Translations under genes and position numbers: made by a program
Notes under the pieces: generated by a model
Databases searched by the model: none
Seen by the model: the letters and a program-made list of their open reading frames with translations, nothing else
Told to the model about the DNA's origin: nothing
Shown: positions 6,969 through 13,559 of the stretch, in pieces
Layout of the letters: each line of letters starts with the position of its first letter
Position numbering within the stretch: the stretch's first letter is position 1
Source: a virus
IMG/VR virus record: IMGVR_UViG_3300044620_000081
Span: 1 to 21,003 of that record
Reading direction: 5' to 3' (one strand)
DNA length: 21,003 nucleotides

Positions 6969-7631
6969 TTACACCGGGGTCACTGTGACAATGATACTTG
7001 GACTTGCTGGATATCCAATTATGGCATTTCCTGCTATAGTTGGAAAGCTAAACACAGTTGCACTGGCAGAATAGGCTATTTCATAGTAGTCACCGGAAGT
7101 TGCATTAGCAAGAATGTTATAACTTTGAACTACTTGAAGATTTTGGTCTAATGTGACAAATCCTGCGCTATCTGGAATAGCTGTGCCATTTTTCTTGAAC
7201 CATATGGTTGCTGAGGCAGTGGTGCCGCCACCAAGAGCCTTGTCCACTTGTGCGCTGAACTGAATATTATACAGTCCAGTTTGATTGATGATAATACGAC
7301 TATTGCTGGCACCTGTCCCCAACACTACATTGCTGGTCGGGTCAGAGTTGTTGAATGAAAACCGATATTCAGTATTAGCACTTGCTACAGTTTGTGAGGC
7401 ATTGCTCCAAAATTGTCCGTATGCCGAAGTGATGCCGCTACTACTAATTGCAGTAAGTTGGCCGGCATTATTACCAACATAAAGTGCAGGAGGATCAACT
7501 TCTAGATTGACAACTAATTCGCCTGGGCGAGCATTGCCGTCATAATTTACCAAAGTTTCTTGTGCGTTGTCTTTCATTGCGGCACGGGAGATGCCGGTAA
7601 TGTTTGCGTATGGTGGGGGTGGATTAGCCAT
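6969..7631 (-). CDS. Virion fibre or decoration protein with a C1q/TNF-like beta-sandwich
   Basis: A 220-residue protein rich in Asn, Ser, Thr, Gly and Ala. The N-terminal segment (about 25-65, NARPGELVVNLEVDPPALYV then GNNAGQLTAIS) is of the kind that attaches phage fibres or receptor-binding proteins. Residues about 70-220 (YGQFWSNASQTV, GLYNIQFSAQVDK, IWFKKNGTAIPDS, GDYYEIAYS) resemble the C1q/TNF-like jelly-roll domains common in marine phage structural proteins. There is no signal peptide. A trimeric surface protein is the likely role, inferred from family resemblance. Its only ribosome-site candidate (GAGAG) lies in one arm of a perfect palindrome overlapped by a late-type promoter box, so translation is probably timed. 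Confidence 0.8.
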   Translation of the reverse strand: MANPPPPYANITGISRAAMKDNAQETLVNYDGNARPGELVVNLEVDPPALYVGNNAGQLTAISSSGITSAYGQFWSNASQTVASANTEYRFSFNNSDPTSNVVLGTGASNSRIIINQTGLYNIQFSAQVDKALGGGTTASATIWFKKNGTAIPDSAGFVTLDQNLQVVQSYNILANATSGDYYEIAYSASATVFSFPTIAGNAIIGYPASPSIIVTVTPV

Positions 7632-7633
7632 AA

Positions 7634-7659
7634 AAATACTCTCTATATAGAGAGTATTT
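7634..7659. repeat. 26-bp perfect palindrome at the fibre gene start
   Basis: Two 13-base arms (AAATACTCTCTAT and its complement) with no spacer lie two bases upstream of the fibre-gene ATG. In RNA it forms a long hairpin in which GAGAG, the only ribosome-site candidate, is paired. The T-run after the stem could also give some termination. Confidence 0.85.
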
Positions 7660-7662
7660 ATC
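7655..7662 (-). promoter_or_regulatory. Late-type box overlapping the palindrome arm
   Basis: GATAAATA followed by C. By T4 spacing the start would be near 7649, inside the palindrome, so the late mRNA would lose the upstream arm. The box also overlaps the stop codon of the P-loop gene. Confidence 0.6.
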
Positions 7663-8389
7663 TAGTTTTTATATTTGGAAATCCTAGAGGAGGTTGTCCC
7701 CAAAGTGCAATTGTTTTTGGATCTAAAATATGAGTCATCCACTTCCACCACATTTCATGCAATTGGTCAGCGGCTTTTGGCAATTCTATTCCAAACTTAT
7801 CAGCTAACAACACACGTAGATTTTCGCTTCCATTTTTGGTAAAAAGATTTACGGTCTTAAACATGAAGCCGTTACTATCATCAATTTTTATGTAACTATC
7901 ATTGTGAATGCTACCTATTTCAGTAGGGAAATGATAATCTCTCATAGGGCTATGATATTCATAGGTTGTTATTCTATGATAGGGTAGCGTACCCTCTTCT
8001 GGATAATCCAAAATGATACCAACATAATCTTTACCCAACTCTTTCAATATTTCAGTATCGTATGCGTGGTAAAAATTAAAGATGTGCCCTTGAATCAATA
8101 GCTTTCTGTCATTATTCAATACTTGTTCTTTGGGGATATATTCATATAATCTATCTATATGATGTATGTCCTTACCAACATGAGCATTTACATATTTAGG
8201 GAAAGTTTTAGTATATGGAACTTTTTTGTATTGTTCTACAAGCCAAATAGGATAATCTTTATCCACCTCTACTCTAGGAGCAAAATCTTTACAGAGGCTA
8301 ATCATGTTACACACATGATTGCCACCGGTTGCTCCGGGATATATCACGTAGACATATTTTGCCTTTTGAAAGTTATCCCGGATAGTCAT
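7658..8389 (-). CDS. P-loop protein, possibly sulfotransferase-like
   Basis: A 243-residue protein with a glycine-rich loop VIYPGATGGNHVCNM near residues 15-29. It follows a short beta strand, as in the PAPS-binding loop of sulfotransferase-like folds or the Walker A of a P-loop kinase. Lysine is missing from the loop, so an ordinary NTPase is unlikely. Aromatic residues are frequent (YHAYDTEILK, LHEMWWKWM). The start codon overlaps the stop of the methyltransferase by one base (TAATG), so the two are translated together and may modify the same substrate, such as a glycan or a virion protein. The sulfotransferase idea is tentative; no downstream 3'-phosphate-binding motif was confirmed. Confidence 0.75.
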   Translation of the reverse strand: MTIRDNFQKAKYVYVIYPGATGGNHVCNMISLCKDFAPRVEVDKDYPIWLVEQYKKVPYTKTFPKYVNAHVGKDIHHIDRLYEYIPKEQVLNNDRKLLIQGHIFNFYHAYDTEILKELGKDYVGIILDYPEEGTLPYHRITTYEYHSPMRDYHFPTEIGSIHNDSYIKIDDSNGFMFKTVNLFTKNGSENLRVLLADKFGIELPKAADQLHEMWWKWMTHILDPKTIALWGQPPLGFPNIKTR

Positions 8390-9081
8390 TACTTAATATC
8401 TAATGGTCTCTGTTTAGTTGCCATGATGCAGAAATACTTTTCTTTCATAGTAACTTGCTCGCCTGTTTCTTGATTTGGCATACTGATATCAAATTCTAGT
8501 ACGTTAAAACTATTGATATCAAACCCGGTACGATGCAACAACGCTGCCAATTGATTCTGTCCTAAGATACTGTAGTGATTCAAGTTATATTCATGTCGGC
8601 GATCACAGTCAGGAGCGGGTACTTCAATATAAATCTTGCCACCTTGCTTCAACACACGATTGTATTCCATCAAGCTAAAAATAGGATATGGGCTATGTTC
8701 TAATGCATGACGCAAGAAGATGAATTCTACAGATTCATCATGGTAACCTTTTTCCTGCGGTAAGAATGTCAAGTCATATTTCTTAATAGTATGACCTTTC
8801 TTTTCACAAATGTCAACGTCACCCGGGCTCAATGTTACACCGGTTAAGTCAGTATAACCTCTAGTTTTCATTTCATCTAAGAAGTAACCAGGACCGCAAC
8901 CTAAATCTAAGATTCTAGTATTCTTGGGTAGATTTAACGGGTCAATATATGTTTTTACAACTTCACGTGTCATGTTCTCATGCATCGGGCTATCGCCCTC
9001 GTCATAGATATGGGCTGTGTATAGCCACTCGTTGTAAAATTTTAATTTGATTAGGTCGAGAGTGTTGTTGATATCAATCAT
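8389..9081 (-). CDS. SAM-dependent methyltransferase (class I)
   Basis: A 230-residue class I Rossmann-fold methyltransferase. Motif I, ILDLGCGPGYF, is at about residues 57-67; the acidic end of strand 2 is replaced by a GVTLSPGDVDIC segment. Motif IV-like FIFLRHALEHSP and the post-motif RVLKQGGKIYIEVPAPD are typical of the Methyltransf_11/23 group. The small-molecule type of fold suggests methylation of a sugar, lipid or small metabolite rather than DNA, but the substrate cannot be read from sequence. A CAGGA ribosome site lies before the ATG. A TATAAATT box lies 12 bp upstream. Coupled to the P-loop gene downstream. Confidence 0.88.
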   Translation of the reverse strand: MIDINNTLDLIKLKFYNEWLYTAHIYDEGDSPMHENMTREVVKTYIDPLNLPKNTRILDLGCGPGYFLDEMKTRGYTDLTGVTLSPGDVDICEKKGHTIKKYDLTFLPQEKGYHDESVEFIFLRHALEHSPYPIFSLMEYNRVLKQGGKIYIEVPAPDCDRRHEYNLNHYSILGQNQLAALLHRTGFDINSFNVLEFDISMPNQETGEQVTMKEKYFCIMATKQRPLDIK

Positions 9082-9093
9082 TGAGATTCCTGT

Positions 9094-9101
9094 AATTTAT
9101 A
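9094..9101 (-). promoter_or_regulatory. Possible late-type box before the methyltransferase
   Basis: TATAAATT matches the T4 consensus at seven of eight positions, 12 bp before the ATG. It lies in the loop of a small 6-bp hairpin. By T4 spacing the start would fall after the CAGGA ribosome site, which weakens the call. Confidence 0.3.
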
Positions 9102-9132
9102 GAATTACTTATTCTCAGAATAGACTGATAAA

Positions 9133-9510
9133 TTATTTTCTCTTGTAGCCCTTAAAAGGCTTAACTATACTGTGAGCATTTGTATCAGGTAGTTCTTCGC
9201 TGTCTAAATCACCGTTATTTAAATCTATATATTCCAAGCCGGCTGCTTTATATGCTAACTTCAGCATATCTTGTTCTTCTTTAGTGTAGGGGTGCGTAGT
9301 ATTGTGTTTACCTACCCAGCTTTCTGCAGGCATTTCAATTGGATTTATACCATCACTACTTGCGACAGCCATCATTAAACGATATAAATCATAGTTTCTA
9401 TCATAGCTATCTATTTTTTTTGAAAAAATATTTAACCCGCGGGTAGATTGTTGTTGACGTTTGGATATTTTACCCATCCTAGCTTCGGATATAAATTCAT
9501 TTGCTCTCAT
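9133..9510 (-). CDS. Small protein with T4 internal-protein-like capsid-targeting N-terminus
   Basis: A 125-residue protein starting MRANEFISEARMGKISKR. The block EFISEAR-G closely resembles the N-terminus of T4 internal proteins II and III as I remember it (MKTYQEFIAEARVG). There the first ten residues target the protein into the prohead and are removed by the gp21 protease after an (I/L)-x-E site; here ISE then Ala fits that rule. The middle has YDLYRLMMAVASSDG and ESWVGKHNTTHPY; the end is VKPFKGYKRK. Closely similar proteins are, from memory, frequent and unexplained in marine T4-like phages. It overlaps its paralog by ATGA. Packaging in the head and injection are inferred, not shown. Confidence 0.88.
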   Translation of the reverse strand: MRANEFISEARMGKISKRQQQSTRGLNIFSKKIDSYDRNYDLYRLMMAVASSDGINPIEMPAESWVGKHNTTHPYTKEEQDMLKLAYKAAGLEYIDLNNGDLDSEELPDTNAHSIVKPFKGYKRK

Positions 9511-9902
9511 TTTTTATATCCTTTAAAGGGCTTGAGAGTTGATTGTATATTGGTGTTAGGTATTTCATTACTATTAGCAGCGGTGACTAATTTTTTACCA
9601 GTCTTTCCTACTTTTTTCAAGGTTTTGTCAATAGTATTACCTAGGTCTTCATCGAATTCAGAAGAAACTAATTGATGCTCTCCCCAAGATGTTTCTGATT
9701 GAAATTCGTTTTTAAATTCATTTTGGACACCATCGTCTTGGCCGCCCTCGCCTCTGACGGCAGCAAACGCTACGCCAAATCTATATAACTCATAGAAATC
9801 ATTATTTTTTAAATCAGGCATGATATAGGTGTTGGGCAAAGAGTAAGATGCAACTGTTAGTCCATCTGTTCGTTGCTCAGTGATAAATTCTTTTGCTCTC
9901 AT
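9507..9902 (-). CDS. Paralog of the adjacent capsid-targeting-like protein
   Basis: A 131-residue protein starting MRAKEFITEQRTDG and ending LKPFKGYKK. It shares both termini with the 125-residue protein downstream, plus a middle block YELYRFGVAFAAVRG that matches YDLYRLMMAVASSDG. The remainder has diverged, with a Gly/Asp loop (GEGGQDDG) and a Lys-rich segment (KTLKKVGKTGKKLV). The ITE at residues 7-9 also fits the T4 gp21 cleavage rule, although Gln rather than a small residue follows. The start overlaps the stop of the 179-residue virion gene by one base, so all three genes are translated together and probably late. A head-internal or injected protein is my inference. Confidence 0.86.
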   Translation of the reverse strand: MRAKEFITEQRTDGLTVASYSLPNTYIMPDLKNNDFYELYRFGVAFAAVRGEGGQDDGVQNEFKNEFQSETSWGEHQLVSSEFDEDLGNTIDKTLKKVGKTGKKLVTAANSNEIPNTNIQSTLKPFKGYKK

Positions 9903-10441
9903 TACGCAGGCTGTTCAGTTGTTAAAGGAATGCTATTTTCAGTGCCTAATACATCACCGGAGAATCCTTCTAGACCTAGTGGCATTCCGAGTACTACTTC
10001 ATTGAAAGTAATTTGAGCCGATACAAAATGCTCTATGGTGGCATTTGCATTGGGGTTGACTAAAATTCTTACGTTACCACCCACTAAATCCATATTATAA
10101 TTGGATACCACATAGTTACCAAACATAGTAGTTGCAAATGCAGTAAACTTTACATTATTTGCGCCGTTATTAATTGCCGCATTGAGTGTGATGTTTTGAC
10201 TGTTTGCTGTATTTGGCAAGTATGAATTTATTTGAAAAACACCCTGAGTGAATATGTTTGCGTCAGTCTCAAAAATAACTTGATTAGCTGTATTTCCAGT
10301 AGTGATACCAAGATACGTGAATACACCAGTCGAAAATATTTCTGCAAAGTTGTTATTGATTTTTTGAAATGCTGTACGTAGCGGGTCACCTTCACCATCG
10401 TTGGGTAATGAGCCTATGTTAATTATTTCCGGGGTGGTCAT
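9902..10441 (-). CDS. Phage virion protein, fibre or baseplate type
   Basis: A 179-residue protein opening MTTPEIINIGSLPNDGEGDP and continuing LRTAFQKINNNFAEIFS. This NDGxGDPLRxAFxKINxNFxE motif is a hallmark of N-terminal attachment segments in fibres and baseplate-associated proteins of T4-like marine phages. Residues 45-150 are a beta-rich, Asn/Thr-rich region (QNITLNAAINNGANNVKFTA) without enzyme motifs, probably a small beta-sandwich or helix region. It has AGGAT as ribosome site and a canonical late box (GATAAATA) 22 bp upstream of the ATG. It leads the operon with the two capsid-targeting-like genes. Confidence 0.82.
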   Translation of the reverse strand: MTTPEIINIGSLPNDGEGDPLRTAFQKINNNFAEIFSTGVFTYLGITTGNTANQVIFETDANIFTQGVFQINSYLPNTANSQNITLNAAINNGANNVKFTAFATTMFGNYVVSNYNMDLVGGNVRILVNPNANATIEHFVSAQITFNEVVLGMPLGLEGFSGDVLGTENSIPLTTEQPA

Positions 10442-10463
10442 GCTAAAATCCTAATGTATAGTG

Positions 10464-10471
10464 TATTTATC
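10464..10471 (-). promoter_or_regulatory. Late promoter box of the virion operon
   Basis: GATAAATA followed by C, 22 bp upstream of the 179-residue virion gene, with AGGAT as ribosome site between them. The placement is the normal one for a late promoter. Confidence 0.6.
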
Positions 10472-10484
10472 AAAAGATGACCAA

Positions 10485-10514
10485 TTGACAAATGAGTGGT
10501 TAATATGCTATTAT
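10485..10514 (+). promoter_or_regulatory. Possible antisense sigma-70 promoter at the spanin locus
   Basis: On the plus strand TTGACA (10485-10490) is followed after 18 bp by TATTAT (10509-10514), with TGC directly before it (extended -10). It points into the antisense side of the o- and i-spanin genes. No plus-strand gene follows. Confidence 0.35.
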
Positions 10515-10774
10515 TTTGCAGAGTCAAATATCTTTTTTTGCTCAAGATACCACTCTTGCCACCCATCTATTTTAGTTGAACATTCATAGTACAAAGAATA
10601 GTTATGAACTACGACTTTTAACATGTCAGTTATAGACACCTTGTCACCTTCGACCTTCTTCAAGTCTTCGCATTTTTTCATTAATTCTGGTGCTGCATTT
10701 GGAAATTTTTGTGCGACAGGTACGACTGTGGTCGCACATCCCGAAAGAAATAGAACTATTAATATGTGTTTCAT
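10511..10774 (-). CDS. Outer-membrane lipoprotein spanin (o-spanin, Rz1-like)
   Basis: An 87-residue lipoprotein. A short signal sequence (MKHILIVLFLSGC) ends in the lipobox LSGC with Cys13 as the lipidated residue, leaving a mature part of 75 residues with a likely helix (PELMKKCEDLKK) and an aromatic C-terminal segment. Its ATG overlaps the stop of the two-membrane-span gene upstream (ATGA at 10774-10771). Lipoprotein plus coiled-coil membrane protein in this order is the classic two-component spanin layout, which joins inner and outer membranes to finish lysis of Gram-negative cells. The pairing is inferred from topology and context, since o-spanins are poorly conserved in sequence. Confidence 0.8.
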   Translation of the reverse strand: MKHILIVLFLSGCATTVVPVAQKFPNAAPELMKKCEDLKKVEGDKVSITDMLKVVVHNYSLYYECSTKIDGWQEWYLEQKKIFDSAK

Positions 10775-11268
10775 TTCTTGTCACCTTTGTTTAATTCAGC
10801 AGCCTGATTATGTATATCTACGAATTCCTTAGGTACAGGACAATTTTCAATGTATTTTATAACTTCTTCTCGTCTTACTCGTTCCGGACCTTCTACTTCT
10901 TTGATGATTTCTTTGGTGTTCCATTTATCGACATACTTGATAATGTCGTTGCCCTTTTCTTTGACTATCTTAGTTTTTTCTACTATTTTTTCTTGGATTT
11001 CAATGTTCTTCTCGCTAGACTTAGCTTCAGCCTGTGCAAGTTTTGCTTCCATCTCTTTGACTTTTAGCTGCCATTCTTTATTGTCAGCTAGCCCGCCCTC
11101 AAGATAAACTCCAAGAGTAAGTATCAATAAACTGATAACTTGTATAGCAAATTTATAAGCCCTGATAAAGGGGACAAAACCCAAGATGAACCCTGCTATA
11201 GTTCCCAGTACACCCACAGCAAAGATAGCGTGAGTGACCCATTCCGGCAGTACAGTTAATATCCACAT
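10771..11268 (-). CDS. Inner-membrane spanin (i-spanin, Rz-like) with two membrane spans
   Basis: A 165-residue protein with two hydrophobic spans (about 12-34 and 40-57) joined by a short basic loop (IRAYK). A long charged coiled coil (about 62-135, KEMEAKLAQAEAKSSEKNIE and onward) follows, then a conserved end VIKYIENCPVPKEFVDIHNQ. By the positive-inside rule the loop is cytoplasmic, so both the N-terminus and the coiled coil face the periplasm, as an i-spanin needs. Ordinary Rz proteins have one N-terminal span, so the extra one is unusual. A late-type TATAAATA box ends only eight bases before the ATG, and no separate strong ribosome site is present. Confidence 0.8.
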   Translation of the reverse strand: MWILTVLPEWVTHAIFAVGVLGTIAGFILGFVPFIRAYKFAIQVISLLILTLGVYLEGGLADNKEWQLKVKEMEAKLAQAEAKSSEKNIEIQEKIVEKTKIVKEKGNDIIKYVDKWNTKEIIKEVEGPERVRREEVIKYIENCPVPKEFVDIHNQAAELNKGDKK

Positions 11269-11276
11269 AGTACCCG

Positions 11277-11284
11277 TATTTATA
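11277..11284 (-). promoter_or_regulatory. Late promoter box abutting the i-spanin gene
   Basis: TATAAATA followed by C, a full match to the T4 late consensus, eight bases before the ATG. It lies in the loop of a hairpin with 6-bp arms AGTACC/GGTACT (11293-11288 and 11274-11269). Confidence 0.55.
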
Positions 11285-11292
11285 CTAGGTAC

Positions 11293-12354
11293 TCATTCTC
11301 CGAAGAATTCATCCACCTTCTCGGCTATATAATTGACTTCAGAATCAGTCAATTCCGGATAGATCGGTAAGCTAATAACGCCTCTTGATAGCATTACGCT
11401 TGTAGAAAGCATGTCCGGCTTTGTCATACCGTTAGTTGTAGGTAAGTCACCTAGCACATACTCATAATGACGTTTACAATCAATTCCGTTAACCATCATG
11501 TGAGTAAGCAATGAGTTACGATCAGGTAAGTACATTACAAACTTCTGATTGGCATGTGGATTATTTGTATCAGATAAGCAGGACAATGGTAACTCACTAA
11601 ATCGTTCGCACCAAAATTTAGCAATCGTTTGTCTACGTATCTGCCATGCATCAATATGTTTGACCCTGACCAACAGTTGAGCACAATCTTGCTCACTCAT
11701 CTTAGAGTTAGTGCCCACATCATAGAAATCAGGTTTGTTGTTGTCTCTATACCTTGCGGCATATAGATAGAGTTTTTCATCGTTTGTTACGATAGCACCA
11801 CCGTTGCCACTAGCATTTAGATTCTTAGTAGGGTCAAAACTTATTGCCATACCGCTACCAACGTTGCCGTCCGCTACTAACCAATGCTGTGCTCCGTCAA
11901 CTATAACACCGTGACTGTCTTCATATCTTGCTTCTGGCCATGGTCTACGTCCTGCAAATCCCATAAGACAATCATATATACCACTAGTTCGCGGTTCACG
12001 ATTCATTATACCATATTTGTCAGTGTCACCTAGTTCAACGTCCCACCCTGCAGTCAAAAATGCATTGAGTGTTGCAGGATAAGTTAAGTTAGGTAAACGA
12101 ACTTTAGGATTACCCTGCATCGTTTGTGTATGCTTAATCTTTTTGTAACGTGCAATAATCTCTAGTGCTTGTGTGCCTGAATGCACTGTTACTGCATACT
12201 TGGTTTTAGTTTTATGCTTCAACCATTCTTCGAACGAGCGGGTATAATGCCCGTTCATTAAAATGCCATCTTTTAATGCACGGTGTGTTGCATCTAGTAA
12301 TTCTTCACCGATGTTCTTATACTGTCTTACTAGACCGAAGTGTGGTATATTCAT
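11293..12354 (-). CDS. DegT/DnrJ/EryC1-type PLP sugar aminotransferase
   Basis: A 353-residue fold-type I PLP enzyme of the DegT/DnrJ/EryC1 family, which transaminates keto-sugar nucleotides. Ser59-Gly60-Thr61 in VHSGTQALE bind phosphate. VDGAQ (about 152-156) holds the Asp that pairs with the pyridine nitrogen and the stacking Gln. The Schiff-base Lys is Lys177 in SFDPTKNLNASGNGGAI. The C-terminal part ends at PIYPELTDSEVNYI, the usual family end. All key residues are present, so it should be active, and its partner is probably the adjacent epimerase/dehydratase. Start overlaps the radical SAM stop (ATGA). Amino-sugar synthesis is inferred from family and context. Confidence 0.9.
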   Translation of the reverse strand: MNIPHFGLVRQYKNIGEELLDATHRALKDGILMNGHYTRSFEEWLKHKTKTKYAVTVHSGTQALEIIARYKKIKHTQTMQGNPKVRLPNLTYPATLNAFLTAGWDVELGDTDKYGIMNREPRTSGIYDCLMGFAGRRPWPEARYEDSHGVIVDGAQHWLVADGNVGSGMAISFDPTKNLNASGNGGAIVTNDEKLYLYAARYRDNNKPDFYDVGTNSKMSEQDCAQLLVRVKHIDAWQIRRQTIAKFWCERFSELPLSCLSDTNNPHANQKFVMYLPDRNSLLTHMMVNGIDCKRHYEYVLGDLPTTNGMTKPDMLSTSVMLSRGVISLPIYPELTDSEVNYIAEKVDEFFGE

Positions 12355-13559
12355 TTAAGTTTGTATAGGTTGGGGTTAACATCATTTAATGATTGGCTTC
12401 GATGTTGATCCAATATGTCATTAAATTCAAAGTATTCTGTTAATTTTTCCGTGTAATCTACATCCTCAAAACATTTATTTTTTAGAGCAGATAATTTATT
12501 ATGAAATATAGGCTTTTGATATTTGCAGTTAGCACTTACCCATTGTTCAATTAATTCCCAAGACTTAATTTTAAAATCTAATGGTAAGTTTCTTGCGTTT
12601 AGATAATCAGGGTTCTCTAGTATGATAGGGAAAAGTTCGAACGCACATCGTTGTAGTTTTCTATTAATAGATTCAAAGTATTCAAATAATTCAGTGATTC
12701 TATTTAGATTCGTTATCTGTATCACTGGCGACAATCTAATACTAATATTGTTTCCTAGACTTAATAACGTTTGTAAGTTACTATCAATCTGTGACCACTT
12801 ACTTGGATATCTCAAGTACTCTTGCATATCATCGTATCCATCAATGCTTGCAAAGAATATAACAAACTTAAACTGTTTAATCATTGCATAGAATTTAGGA
12901 TTAGTGTTTGTCATATTGGTGTTAAGCATTAACACAATATTCTTGCTATAACCCAAGTCAATTAATTGTTCTAGTAATTCAAAGTTCTTTTGATTAATAG
13001 TGGGCTCTCCGCCGGTGACATACAGCATTTCAATATTATCTAGCTGTTTTTCTAAGTTATCAGAAAATGTTTGAGTTTCATACCATGAGTTAATATCTAC
13101 TTCAGTTAAATCATGAAACTTTGATATAGTAGTATGTGACAATTCATTAAATTCTTTTGCAAGTTGAGTGCTATTTCTAGGGTTGCAACTTCTACAGTTT
13201 AAATTGCACAAGTTACCAAACCGCAAGTCAAAGTAATGAATCTTTACATCAGCTACAGGTTCAGTGTACTGTCTGTTTTTCCACATGTCATTGTACATGA
13301 TACGTTGACTTGCACCGCCGATCTTTTCATGTTGATAGCATTGACTGCACCCATGTACTTCCTCCCCATTCAACATCTGTGTTCTTATGTTAATGAAGTC
13401 GGTACTGTTATATATTTCTTCAATAGTATCATAACCTAAATTGTATTTTGTTCCGTCATTTTTCTTGATAAAGTCCTGTGACACACAACAAGGTTTTATA
13501 CTACCGTCAGGGTCTACTGTTAGGTTAAGCCACGGCAAAACACAAAAAGTTTTAGACAT
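12351..13559 (-). CDS. Radical SAM protein with N-terminal auxiliary Cys region (twitch/SPASM-like)
   Basis: A 402-residue radical SAM enzyme. The cluster motif CNLNCRSC (Cys118, 122, 125, CxxxCxxC) follows a conserved FDLRFGN strand, and TGGEPTIN at 182-189 is the SAM-binding GGEP motif. Ahead of this is a Cys-rich region (Cys6, Cys24, Cys25, Cys71, Cys74) with the pattern FCVLPWLNLTVDPDGSIKPC, which in related proteins holds an auxiliary Fe-S cluster and occurs as a C-terminal SPASM/twitch domain. Phage and bacterial proteins of this form are called twitch-domain radical SAM proteins and have unproven substrates. It overlaps the epimerase gene by eight bases. The context suggests sugar or peptide modification; neither is shown. 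Confidence 0.9.
   Translation of the reverse strand: MSKTFCVLPWLNLTVDPDGSIKPCCVSQDFIKKNDGTKYNLGYDTIEEIYNSTDFINIRTQMLNGEEVHGCSQCYQHEKIGGASQRIMYNDMWKNRQYTEPVADVKIHYFDLRFGNLCNLNCRSCNPRNSTQLAKEFNELSHTTISKFHDLTEVDINSWYETQTFSDNLEKQLDNIEMLYVTGGEPTINQKNFELLEQLIDLGYSKNIVLMLNTNMTNTNPKFYAMIKQFKFVIFFASIDGYDDMQEYLRYPSKWSQIDSNLQTLLSLGNNISIRLSPVIQITNLNRITELFEYFESINRKLQRCAFELFPIILENPDYLNARNLPLDFKIKSWELIEQWVSANCKYQKPIFHNKLSALKNKCFEDVDYTEKLTEYFEFNDILDQHRSQSLNDVNPNLYKLK

Noticed and set aside
9093-9130. Short inverted repeats as a terminator after the 125-residue gene
   Set aside because: The stems are only five or six A/T-rich pairs and no T-tract follows.
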